Source of the DNA: Phycisphaera sp.
Lineage (GTDB): Bacteria; Planctomycetota; Phycisphaerae; Phycisphaerales; UBA1924
DNA: 64,000 bases
NCBI GenBank assembly: GCA_003712165.1
Contig: RHLH01000001.1
Span: 1,647,575-1,711,574 of the forward strand
Reading direction: 5' to 3'
Shown here: one piece after another, positions 44,830 through 52,864 of the stretch
Layout: each line of letters opens with the position of its first letter
Numbering within the stretch: the first letter of the stretch is position 1
The notes under the pieces: generated by a model
What the model was told of the DNA's origin: nothing
The model's input: the letters and a program-made list of their open reading frames with translations, nothing else
Database searches by the model: none
Made by a program: the position numbers and the translations under genes

Positions 44830-45801
44830 ATGGCCATGATCGAAACAATCAACCTCACCAAGCGTTACGGCGAGCTGGTCGCGCTCGACAACCTCAACCT
44901 CACGATCGAAGAGGGCGCGTGCTACGGCTTCATCGGCCCCAACGGTGCGGGCAAAACCACAACGATCAAAATCCTGGCAACACTTCTTAAGCCCACGAGC
45001 GGCCAAGCAAACGTCAACGGGCTGACCATCGGCTACCAGAACCGTGAGATCCGACCCCGCATCGGGTACGTCCCAGACTTTATGGGCGCCTATGAGGACA
45101 TGGTTGTACAGGAGTATCTCGAGTTCTTTGCTTCCGCGTACAACATCACCGGTTCAAATCGGAGCAAAGTCGTTCTCGATGTTCTTGAGCTCACTGATCT
45201 GACGTACAAGGCGACCGCTGAGGTGAATGGGCTCAGCCGAGGCATGCAGCAGCGTCTATCTATAGCACGCGTGCTCCTCCACGATCCCAAAGTTCTGCTT
45301 ATGGATGAACCCGCCAGCGGCCTCGACCCTCGAGCACGGATTGAGATTCGTGAGCTGCTCAAGGAACTCAGGAGGATGGGCAAGACGATCTTGATCAGCT
45401 CTCACATCCTCCACGAGCTCGCCGAGCTTTGTAACCAGGTTGGGATCATTGAGCGAGGCAAGCTGCTCTTTAGCGGCAACGTCAATGAGGCCATCCGGCG
45501 AGCAAAGGTGGGGCGGACGTTCCACATATTGCTCGCTGACAGAACACGACCAGCAGCAGAGATGCTGACGAAGGTCAACGGCGTCCAAAAAGTAGCGCTG
45601 CGTAACGCCGAGGATCACGAGACAGAGGCCTCCGGAGACGGCCAGGTCGTTGAGCTGACCCTCAGGGATGACGCAGCGCTCTCTCCGAGCGACATTCCGA
45701 GCATGCTCATCAACGCTGGCTACCGGATAAACGGGTTCTCTGAGGAAGCTGTTAACCTTGAAACGGCCTTCATGAGACTCACGCAGGGCATCGTCCAGTA
45801 G
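44830..45801 (+). CDS. ABC transporter ATP-binding protein
   Basis: 323 residues. Walker A GPNGAGKTT (about residues 36-44), Q-loop region YVPDFMGAYEDMVVQEYLEF, signature LSRGMQQRLSIARVLL, Walker B VLLMDEPASGLDP, D-loop, and the switch His in ILISSHILHELAELC. A C-terminal regulatory segment of about 90 residues follows. The subfamily resembles CcmA/NatA/GldA-type exporters for lipids, drugs or gliding components. No permease is adjacent in the window; the 811-residue membrane protein just upstream may be the accessory subunit. The ATG at 44830 (or 44836) begins the conserved first strand; an in-frame TTG at 44800 is less likely. Confidence 0.92.
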   Translation: MAMIETINLTKRYGELVALDNLNLTIEEGACYGFIGPNGAGKTTTIKILATLLKPTSGQANVNGLTIGYQNREIRPRIGYVPDFMGAYEDMVVQEYLEFFASAYNITGSNRSKVVLDVLELTDLTYKATAEVNGLSRGMQQRLSIARVLLHDPKVLLMDEPASGLDPRARIEIRELLKELRRMGKTILISSHILHELAELCNQVGIIERGKLLFSGNVNEAIRRAKVGRTFHILLADRTRPAAEMLTKVNGVQKVALRNAEDHETEASGDGQVVELTLRDDAALSPSDIPSMLINAGYRINGFSEEAVNLETAFMRLTQGIVQ

Positions 45802-45839
45802 ATCAATCGTTTCGGTGAATCCAAGCTCGGATCTGGTGG

Positions 45840-45845
45840 TACTAT
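45840..45845 (+). promoter_or_regulatory. Possible -10 element (TACTAT) of the prolyl oligopeptidase gene
   Basis: TACTAT lies 35 nt before ATG 45881, whose leader has GGAGG. Unlike the leaderless cases, this would be a normal leadered promoter. No good -35 seen. Confidence 0.25.
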
Positions 45846-45880
45846 TCTGCCAGGCCTTGTCGCCGCGCTGGAGGTATCAC

Positions 45881-48067
45881 ATGTTCAACCGTGCCAATCT
45901 CGTCACATTCACGATGCTCGCATTCGCCGGCTCGACCTATGCACAGCCCGGCGAACCCCCTGCAACCGAGATCCGCACAGTCTCGGAATCGATTCAGGGC
46001 ACCGAGATCCGCGACGACTATCGCTGGCTTGAGGGTGACGACTCGGGCAACATGACCGACGAGCTCGCAGAGTGGACGGACTCCCAGAACGATTACACGC
46101 GGCAGGTGCTCGACAACATCCCGGGTCGTGACAAGCTCGAAGCCAGGCTCCGCGAACTCATGGAGATCCCGTCGATCTCGACCCCCTCGATGTACGGCGA
46201 CCGGTACTTCTATCGCACACGTGAGGGTGACCAGCCTCAGTCCATCGTAAAGGTCCGCAAGGGCCTCGACGGCGAAGAGCGTGTCCTGCTCGATCCGGAA
46301 GAGATTGATCCGAGCGGCCTAACGACCGTGTCGTGGACAGCACCGAACCCTGATGGCTCGCTCATGGCGTTCGGCATGTACTACGCAGGCGATGAGAACT
46401 CAACCCTCTACGTCATGGATGTCGAAACAGGCGAATGGCTCGCTGAAGAGATACCGGGCAAGGTCAGGCTCGACCAGTGGCTGCCTGATTCATCCGGCTT
46501 CTATTACTCAGCGCTCGAAGATCTCGACGATGCCTACTCGGGCGTCACGCGTTTCCACAAGCTCGGCACGCACCACAGGCAAGACCGCACGCTGTTCCGT
46601 CAGCACGATCTTTCTACGTTCTACGGAGACCTTGATTACTCAGAAGAGAAGCTGACTCAACTCGCGACGACGTGGGGACCTTGGATCGCCCCATCCGAAG
46701 ACGGCAAGTGGGCGCTCGTCGGCTACTGGACCGGAACCAGCGGCGTGGACCTCTGGGCTGCTGACCTGGACCACTGGTACGAAACCGGAGAACTAAACCT
46801 GGAAACAGTCGCGATCGGGATGGAAGGACGCCCGGGCTCGATGGATTTCAGTGAAGACACGCTCTTCATGCAGTCGACAATCGGCGCGCCCAACGGCCGA
46901 ATTGTCGCGATTGACATGAACAACCCCGGGTACGACAACTGGACCGACATCATCCCCGAGGACCCGAACCTCGTGCTGCAGGGCACAGGATTCGCCGACG
47001 GCATCATCAGCGTGAATTACCTCGACAAAGCGCAGACCAGTATCTCGCTTTACAAACTGGACGGCTCCCCGATCAGCGAACTCGAACTGCCCGGCATCGG
47101 GTCCGCCGGTCTCTCGACGAGCGACGACAGGACCGAAGCGTTCCTCACCTTCACCAGCTACAACACTCCTACGAGTATCTACCACATCGACCTCGCGCAG
47201 CCCAACGCAGAGCCGACCCTCTGGGCCAGGCCCGACGTCCCGGTCGATCCGGACTCGGTCATCGTCAAGCAGGTCTGGTACGAATCCAAAGATGGCACGC
47301 CCATCAGCATGTTCATCGTCCACCCCAAGAACCTCGAACTCGACGGCAATAACCCAACGATCCTCTACGGCTACGGCGGTTTCAACGTCAGCATCACCCC
47401 CTCGTTCAGCTCAACGATGTTCCCGTGGTTTGAAGAAGGCGGCGTGTACGCCATCGCCAATCTGCGGGGCGGCGGCGAGTACGGCGCCAAGTGGCACGAA
47501 GCCGGCCGCATGGAGAACAAGCAGAACGTGTTCGACGACTTCATCGCCGCGGGCGAGTATCTGATCGACAACAAGTACACCAACTCCGACAAGCTCGGCA
47601 TCGCTGGAGGCTCGAACGGAGGCCTCCTGACCGGCGCTGTTATGGCACAGAGGCCAGACTTGTTCGCAGCCGTCGAATGCCACGTGCCACTGCTGGACAT
47701 GCTCCGCTACCAGGACTTCCTCATGGCGCGCTACTGGGTCCCCGAGTACGGCTCAGCGGAAAACCCCGAGCAGTTCGAGACACTGCTTGCCTACTCGCCT
47801 TACCACAACATCCAGAAGGGCGTCGAGTACCCCGCGATATTCCTCACCGCAGGCGAGAACGACACACGCGTCCACCCGCTCCACGCACGCAAGATGGCCG
47901 CTCTCGTCCAGGCCAGCACGGCCTCTAGCCCCTCCGAGAAACCAGTCATCCTCTGGGTCGACCGCGAAGCCGGCCACGGCGGTGGCAAGAGCCTCGACCA
48001 GCGCGTGCGGGATATCGCCGATCGGCGGATATTTATGATGAGGCAGCTGGGTGTAATTACTGAGTGA
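45881..48067 (+). CDS. Prolyl oligopeptidase family serine peptidase (S9A), exported
   Basis: 728 residues, ATG with GGAGG 6 nt upstream. A signal peptide (residues 1-21, ending TYAQ) is followed by the S9A start (IRDDYRWLEGDDS), a propeller domain, and the alpha/beta-hydrolase domain with the GGFNVSITPSFS and ANLRGGGEYGAKWHEAGRMENKQNVFDDFIAAGEYLI segments. Catalytic residues are Ser in GGSNGG (about 578), Asp in AGENDTRVHP (about 660) and His in AGHGGGKS (about 698). The enzyme cleaves short peptides after proline, here in the periplasm or outside. Full length, no unusual substitutions. Confidence 0.96.
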   Translation: MFNRANLVTFTMLAFAGSTYAQPGEPPATEIRTVSESIQGTEIRDDYRWLEGDDSGNMTDELAEWTDSQNDYTRQVLDNIPGRDKLEARLRELMEIPSISTPSMYGDRYFYRTREGDQPQSIVKVRKGLDGEERVLLDPEEIDPSGLTTVSWTAPNPDGSLMAFGMYYAGDENSTLYVMDVETGEWLAEEIPGKVRLDQWLPDSSGFYYSALEDLDDAYSGVTRFHKLGTHHRQDRTLFRQHDLSTFYGDLDYSEEKLTQLATTWGPWIAPSEDGKWALVGYWTGTSGVDLWAADLDHWYETGELNLETVAIGMEGRPGSMDFSEDTLFMQSTIGAPNGRIVAIDMNNPGYDNWTDIIPEDPNLVLQGTGFADGIISVNYLDKAQTSISLYKLDGSPISELELPGIGSAGLSTSDDRTEAFLTFTSYNTPTSIYHIDLAQPNAEPTLWARPDVPVDPDSVIVKQVWYESKDGTPISMFIVHPKNLELDGNNPTILYGYGGFNVSITPSFSSTMFPWFEEGGVYAIANLRGGGEYGAKWHEAGRMENKQNVFDDFIAAGEYLIDNKYTNSDKLGIAGGSNGGLLTGAVMAQRPDLFAAVECHVPLLDMLRYQDFLMARYWVPEYGSAENPEQFETLLAYSPYHNIQKGVEYPAIFLTAGENDTRVHPLHARKMAALVQASTASSPSEKPVILWVDREAGHGGGKSLDQRVRDIADRRIFMMRQLGVITE

Positions 48068-49399
48068 TTACTGGGGACAACCAGCGTTGTAATTCGCTAT
48101 CCAAGCTGTGAAATCTGTTGGCGATGCAATCCCATCTCTGTTTTGATCTGCAGATAGCAGGTCACCAACGTTATAGGCATCAATCCATGCAGTAAAGTCT
48201 GTTGGGTCAAGCTCCCCGTCTCGATTTGTGTCTGGCAAACAAGGCAACAGGTAAAGGAATGCCGATCCAGAAAAGACGCCATTGTCCCGGTCTCTAGGCG
48301 AACCAACCGCAATGATGTCAGAGTAAATCGATACTGCCGAACCAAACTCTAATACTTGAAAATGGATTGGATCTGGTACAATTTTTGTAATGAGGTTACC
48401 TGTGCCCGCATGATAAACATAGCCTGTGCCAGTTTCGTTGTTAGGCTCATCAAAGCCACTTGCTCCGACTACAGCTAAGCCATTACTTATTGCGACAGAC
48501 ACACCGAAGTCATCTCCTGGACCACCATCAGGAGCAGTGAGTTTGTGCGTCATACTGCCCGTAATGATGTCGAATAGATATGAAGAGCCGGAATTGTCCC
48601 CGAGATCATCATCTCGATGGCAACCAACAATTACTGTATTGGCGTCAATGTCGATACTGAGACCAAGTTGATCTCCTGGCTCGCGGTCAGCCGGCGACAG
48701 CTTGTGCAACTGCTTCATCTCAGCAAGATCGAACAAATACGCAGCACCTGTGTCAGGAGCTCCGTTGTCGCTTCGAGTTGCACCTACAGCAAGGTGCCTG
48801 CCGTGAATCGCAACAGATGAACCGAATTCTTCCTGTGCCCGGGCATCATCGGCGTACAATTTCTGCACAAATGATCCATTACTAAGATCATATATATAAA
48901 CTGCTCCATTGCGAGTCGCTATATCTTGAGAATACGGAACACCGACTGCGAGCACATCACCCTCGATTGCAACGCTATAGCCGAATTCCATTGCGGGCCT
49001 TGCGTCAGGCGCATAAAGTTTCCAGATATGGATTCCACTTGCCGCGTCGTAAATGTACACCGAGCCCGAAGCATTCCCGAAGTCATCGTCGCTACTTGCA
49101 CCTATAGCAACAATTGATCCTGAGATATCTACTGAATGCCCAAACCACTCTGTTTCAGAATCCGCAGGAGTAAGCATGTGGAGCTGATCGCCGCTGTGAT
49201 TAAATATGTACACGCGATCGCTGTTGTGTGCACCAATGACCACGTACTCATCTGAGACCGCAGTCTTGAGTCCAAACTCGATCCAAGCGGCAGCATCGTT
49301 TGGAAACAACCTGTAAGACTCTGTGAGCTGCGAATGGGCAGAGCCCCCAGAAAGTACACTCCCCAATACACTCAGTGCTAAAGACTGATTTAGTTTCAT
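48068..49399 (-). CDS. FG-GAP-type beta-propeller protein with GC-type dockerin C-terminus
   Basis: 443 residues. A signal peptide (residues about 1-23) is followed by six or seven repeats of about 50 residues with pattern D-x-F-G-x-S-V-A-I...[AV]-V-G-A...D-x-G...G-x-[AV]-Y-[IL]-[YF]-D, as in FG-GAP/integrin-like propellers. The C-terminus has two calcium-binding loops (DTNRDGELDPTDF and DQNRDGIASPTDF, each followed by TAWI) bracketed by Cys residues (PCLPD ... AGCPQ), the GC-type dockerin-like module seen in Phycisphaerae. The gene is visibly AT-richer than its neighbours. ATG 49399 follows a TATGAT hexamer by 6 nt. It is probably a cell-surface protein. Confidence 0.85.
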   Translation of the reverse strand: MKLNQSLALSVLGSVLSGGSAHSQLTESYRLFPNDAAAWIEFGLKTAVSDEYVVIGAHNSDRVYIFNHSGDQLHMLTPADSETEWFGHSVDISGSIVAIGASSDDDFGNASGSVYIYDAASGIHIWKLYAPDARPAMEFGYSVAIEGDVLAVGVPYSQDIATRNGAVYIYDLSNGSFVQKLYADDARAQEEFGSSVAIHGRHLAVGATRSDNGAPDTGAAYLFDLAEMKQLHKLSPADREPGDQLGLSIDIDANTVIVGCHRDDDLGDNSGSSYLFDIITGSMTHKLTAPDGGPGDDFGVSVAISNGLAVVGASGFDEPNNETGTGYVYHAGTGNLITKIVPDPIHFQVLEFGSAVSIYSDIIAVGSPRDRDNGVFSGSAFLYLLPCLPDTNRDGELDPTDFTAWIDAYNVGDLLSADQNRDGIASPTDFTAWIANYNAGCPQ

Positions 49400-49405
49400 G
49401 ACACA

Positions 49406-49411
49406 ATCATA
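49406..49411 (-). promoter_or_regulatory. -10 element (TATGAT), leaderless start
   Basis: On the minus strand TATGAT is followed by 6 nt (TGTGTC) and then ATG. TTGTGC lies 18 nt upstream as a possible -35. The spacing is the same as for the small repeat protein at 25.4 kb. Confidence 0.48.
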
Positions 49412-49470
49412 GTGAATGCACATGCTACTGCACAAGGGCAACGCCACTTCTGTTGGTACAATAATTGCTC

Positions 49471-50637
49471 CTAGCTAATCCAATCCTCAGCCTTCAACCG
49501 CTCCGGCACGTACGTCTCTGTTACGTAGCTGATGTCCTTGGTGATCAGCGACTCGACCTCCATCTTGAAGCCGTTGCGGAGCATCGTGTTGATCTCTTTC
49601 TGCCACTGCTTGCGGTCGGCGAACCATGGGTACTCGGCGATCTGCTTGGCGCGGGTCTTGTCGCGGTCGTTGAGGTCGATCTTGACATCGTCGGACAGGC
49701 CGCACGCCTCGTAGTCCTTGGCGCGGATACCCAGGAACTTGGCCTCGGGGATCGCCAGGCGCTCTGACTCGAAGGCGAGGCTGATCGAGCCCTGCTTGAT
49801 GACGCTGTAGATGTAGTGCCCCCACGGGTCGCAATCGAGCAAGCAGATGATGGGCAGGCCGTGCTCCTTGTTGAGCCGGTGTAGCATCCGCCTGACGCCC
49901 CGGGGCGGCTGGCCCGAGCCCTCGGTGAGGATGCAGTTGTGGGTCTTCCAGAACTTGTCCTCGTTGAACCGCTGCCAGACCGTGTCCTTCTCGACATGCA
50001 GGACGAAATCGGCTTCGACGTTCTCGAACTGGATGACATCCGGCTCGCAGATACTCGGGATCGCGTACCCCCCCGAGCCCATCCGTCGGCAATCGATCGT
50101 GTCGCCCGAGTCGATGATGGTGATGTTGCCCACCATCGTGCCGCGCTTCTTCGCGAAAACGTGCAACTCCTCACGGAGCGCCCCGATCGACACCTCGAGA
50201 TCCTCGAGAATGCCGTCGGACTCGGTCTGGTCGTTGAATGTCTTCTCTTTCGTGCCCTGGATGGTGTGCAGGCCCGAGTAGTACATACCACGAAGGCTGA
50301 GCGTCTTCTCTTGTTCGATGAGGTTGCTGATGCCCTGGCCGTGCAGCAGCGTCTGCATGAACTTCCGCGCCTGGCCCATGTTGAAGAGCTGGCGTTCCTG
50401 AGCGGCGCTGCCCATCTGCAGGATGCCCTTGCTCTTGTTCCACTTCGTGTTGCCCGCGGATCGCGTCGGCACGTCCATCTTGGGCTCACGCCCGGACAGC
50501 GCTGACTTGACGATCCCCTCTGCGAGTCCCTCGAGTGACTTGGCGGTCTTCGCGTCGCGTTCCTTGCGAGAGGACGCGGCGGACTTCTTGGTGCGTTTCT
50601 TGCCGCTGGGTTTCTTGGTGGTTTTCTTCTTTGCCAT
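49471..50637 (-). CDS. top6A: DNA topoisomerase VI subunit A (Spo11/Top6A family)
   Basis: 388 residues. The N-terminal 30 residues are Lys/Arg/Ser-rich (KKKTTKK, KKRTKKS). The catalytic tyrosine is in LSLRGMYYSGLHT (Tyr119 or Tyr120). The Toprim metal site is seen as HVEKDTVWQR (Glu216) and LLDCDPWGHYIYSVI (Asp268, Asp270), with GQPPRGVRR between. Subunit A makes staggered double-strand breaks with a 5' covalent tyrosine link. It starts 3 bp after the subunit B stop, with GAGGG upstream, so the two are co-translated. Topo VI is universal in archaea and plants but sporadic in bacteria. Confidence 0.95.
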   Translation of the reverse strand: MAKKKTTKKPSGKKRTKKSAASSRKERDAKTAKSLEGLAEGIVKSALSGREPKMDVPTRSAGNTKWNKSKGILQMGSAAQERQLFNMGQARKFMQTLLHGQGISNLIEQEKTLSLRGMYYSGLHTIQGTKEKTFNDQTESDGILEDLEVSIGALREELHVFAKKRGTMVGNITIIDSGDTIDCRRMGSGGYAIPSICEPDVIQFENVEADFVLHVEKDTVWQRFNEDKFWKTHNCILTEGSGQPPRGVRRMLHRLNKEHGLPIICLLDCDPWGHYIYSVIKQGSISLAFESERLAIPEAKFLGIRAKDYEACGLSDDVKIDLNDRDKTRAKQIAEYPWFADRKQWQKEINTMLRNGFKMEVESLITKDISYVTETYVPERLKAEDWIS

Positions 50638-50640
50638 AGA

Positions 50641-52587
50641 TCAACCCTCGAAAAGCGACGCCTTCTCGGTCGTCTTCTTCTTCCGCACCTTCTTCACAAC
50701 CTTCTTCTTTGCAGACTTCTTGGTCGACCGCTTCGAGGGCTTAGCCACAGCTTCCTGTTTGGCGGCGTCCTGGACTTCATTTGCGACCGCGCCGTTCTGG
50801 ACGATGATGACGTCTTCTTCCTTGGCGAGTTTGCCGTGCTCGTCCTTGATGAACTTGCCCTCTTCGTCAAGCTGGGCGTCAGCGATCTCGGTTCGCCGCT
50901 TGGCCTGCTTCATGAGCGCTTCGTAGAGTTCCTTGGTATCGGTGCCGGTCAGGGCGTTGCACGCGCGGGATATCTCACCGATGTAGCGTTCGAAGACATC
51001 GCGGCGTTCGCCCTCTCGCTTCATCTTCTGACGCCTGCGGATGTACTGGCCCAGCTTCCTGCCGCAGTCCTGCAGCGCGAGTTTCATCTCCTTGCGGATC
51101 TCGTCGTAGTCCGCGATGGCTTCCTTGCTCTCGCTCGTGAACGGCACCCAGACGCTTGCCATGTGGATCATGATGACCAGGGGGCCAACGGGAGAGCCGC
51201 CCCTAGGTTGGCTCATGTTGTAGTTGCGCCAGGACGTGTCCACGACGCTTTTGAAGGAGCAGCACGCCGATTGCTGGTAGAGCAGGGGGACCCTGTTCGC
51301 AAAGCGGATGACTCGCGCCTGCTGATCGCCCGGCAGATCACCGCCGTACGCAACTGCGGCCTCGATCTGAAACGGGTTCCCGCGATACACAGCCGGGTTC
51401 CGCGTGCTCGCCGTATAGAATTCGGCCTGCACACCCTTGAGCATGCCCGCAAGCATCTGCCTGACACCGATCGGCGCGAGACAATCGGTGGGGGGGCTGC
51501 GGAGCTTCGAATCCTGTAGAGCTTTGTACAACTTCTCAGCAGCGGCGTTGTCGATCGTCGAGATATACGTCTGTCCGGTGATCGTTTTCTTCGATGAACT
51601 AGCCTTCTTGGTGACCTCCTTCACGACTGAAGGCGGCACCCGGCAGAACTCGTTCTTGAAGAAACCCGCGAGTTGCTTCTCGTCTGTGACCTTAAGCAGA
51701 CGAAGGAAATTGCCCAGTTCGACGCCGTACGGGTGAGGCTTGATCTCCTCGGTCTCGGTCGGGAGTTCCGCGATCGTGCGCGGATACTCGATCCGGTCCG
51801 CGTACTCAGCCGTGCGCACGATCTCTGACGATTCCTCATCGCCATTCGATTCGGGTGCCTGCTCGTCGGCTTCCAGCGTCGGATCTTCGCTCGCCTTGTC
51901 AGGCGGGATGAACGTGATCTTCGCGTGCGGGTTCGCGATCGCGGTCTGCTCGAGATACGCCTCGACGCTCGTCTTCCCCCTCTGGAACCGAGCCTCGAGG
52001 ATGATCGCGACCATGGTCCCCGTTCCGGTGCTCGTCTCGGGGAAATCGTCTGTCTCGACGTCGATCGTGACCTCGGGCTGGTTCTTTGATGTGTCCATCG
52101 CCAGCTCGATGTGGTGAGCGGCTTTCTTCTTGTTCGGCTTTGTGTGGATGACCATGGGCTTGCCCGTGGTCATGAGCCCGTACATGCCCGCGGCGGAAAT
52201 GCCGATGCCCTGCTGACCGCGGGACATTTTGAGCCGGTGAAACTTCGACCCATAGAGCAGCTTGCCGAAGATGTTCTCGACCTGCCGCCGAACGATGCCC
52301 GGCCCGTTGTCCGTGATCGTGACCTTGTACCGGCCGGGCTTTGTAGGCGAGGGCGGAGCCTCGAGCTCCTCAATCTTCACCTCGATATCGGGCAGGATCT
52401 CCGCCTCCTCGCAGGCGTCGAGGGCGTTGTCGACCGCTTCCTTGATTGTCGTCAGGAGTGCCTTGCGGGGGTTGTCGAACCCCAGCAGGTGCCTGTTCTT
52501 GGCAAAGAATTCGGAGACTGAGATTTCCCGCTGCTTGCTCGCCATCGACTCGGCGGTCGCACGGGGTTTCGACTTCTTTTTGGCCAT
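50641..52587 (-). CDS. top6B: DNA topoisomerase VI subunit B (Top6B, GHKL ATPase)
   Basis: 648 residues. GHKL motifs: N-box IKEAVDNALDACEE (Glu50, Asn54, Asp57), G1 DNGPGI (93-98), and G2 with SRGQQGIGISAAG (about 122-134). GTGTMVAIILEARF and the H2TH and transducer regions follow; RGNPFQIEAAVAYGG and YQQSACCSFKSVVDTSWRNYNM are in the transducer part. The C-terminal 30 residues are a Lys-rich tail (KKSAKKKVVKKVRKKK). It drives ATP-dependent gating of the A subunit to pass DNA strands. ATG 52587 has GGAGG 6 nt upstream within a small hairpin. Confidence 0.96.
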   Translation of the reverse strand: MAKKKSKPRATAESMASKQREISVSEFFAKNRHLLGFDNPRKALLTTIKEAVDNALDACEEAEILPDIEVKIEELEAPPSPTKPGRYKVTITDNGPGIVRRQVENIFGKLLYGSKFHRLKMSRGQQGIGISAAGMYGLMTTGKPMVIHTKPNKKKAAHHIELAMDTSKNQPEVTIDVETDDFPETSTGTGTMVAIILEARFQRGKTSVEAYLEQTAIANPHAKITFIPPDKASEDPTLEADEQAPESNGDEESSEIVRTAEYADRIEYPRTIAELPTETEEIKPHPYGVELGNFLRLLKVTDEKQLAGFFKNEFCRVPPSVVKEVTKKASSSKKTITGQTYISTIDNAAAEKLYKALQDSKLRSPPTDCLAPIGVRQMLAGMLKGVQAEFYTASTRNPAVYRGNPFQIEAAVAYGGDLPGDQQARVIRFANRVPLLYQQSACCSFKSVVDTSWRNYNMSQPRGGSPVGPLVIMIHMASVWVPFTSESKEAIADYDEIRKEMKLALQDCGRKLGQYIRRRQKMKREGERRDVFERYIGEISRACNALTGTDTKELYEALMKQAKRRTEIADAQLDEEGKFIKDEHGKLAKEEDVIIVQNGAVANEVQDAAKQEAVAKPSKRSTKKSAKKKVVKKVRKKKTTEKASLFEG

Positions 52588-52864
52588 GCCACCCTCCGTG
52601 GTGGGGTTAAGAGTGCAGGGGATCCGCCCCGTAGAGAGGAAGAATAGCGGGTTATCAGCCCTGGAGGAGGATTCGCGAGAACGCGGCCATCCGAATGTCA
52701 CCTTGCTCAGCTTGCCTTATGCAGCAGCACAAACAGCTCTTCGGGGCAAATCCGGGTGTCGTATCCACTGATTTGACGAAGCGGTAGCTTTACTCGAAAC
52801 CCAATCCTCGTTGCGCGGTCGAATTGCCTGTCTCGGTCTCGTGCGTGACAAGGGGATTCAAACT
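52588..52864. other. 277-bp divergent intergenic region between top6B and a propeller gene
   Basis: The minus-strand side carries the inverted repeat CCACC-CTCCGT-GGTGG (52589-52604) directly at the top6B ribosome-binding site, so that GGAGG lies in the loop and 3' arm, and a TATTCT hexamer (52641-52646) that could be a -10 for top6BA. On the plus side AAGGGG lies 9 nt before ATG 52865. No gene-like frame here. Confidence 0.4.

Noticed and set aside
49545..50489. Long Ser/Arg-rich frames overlapping top6A
   Set aside because: Low-complexity composition caused by shifted reading of GC-rich codons; top6A in the main frame has all catalytic residues.
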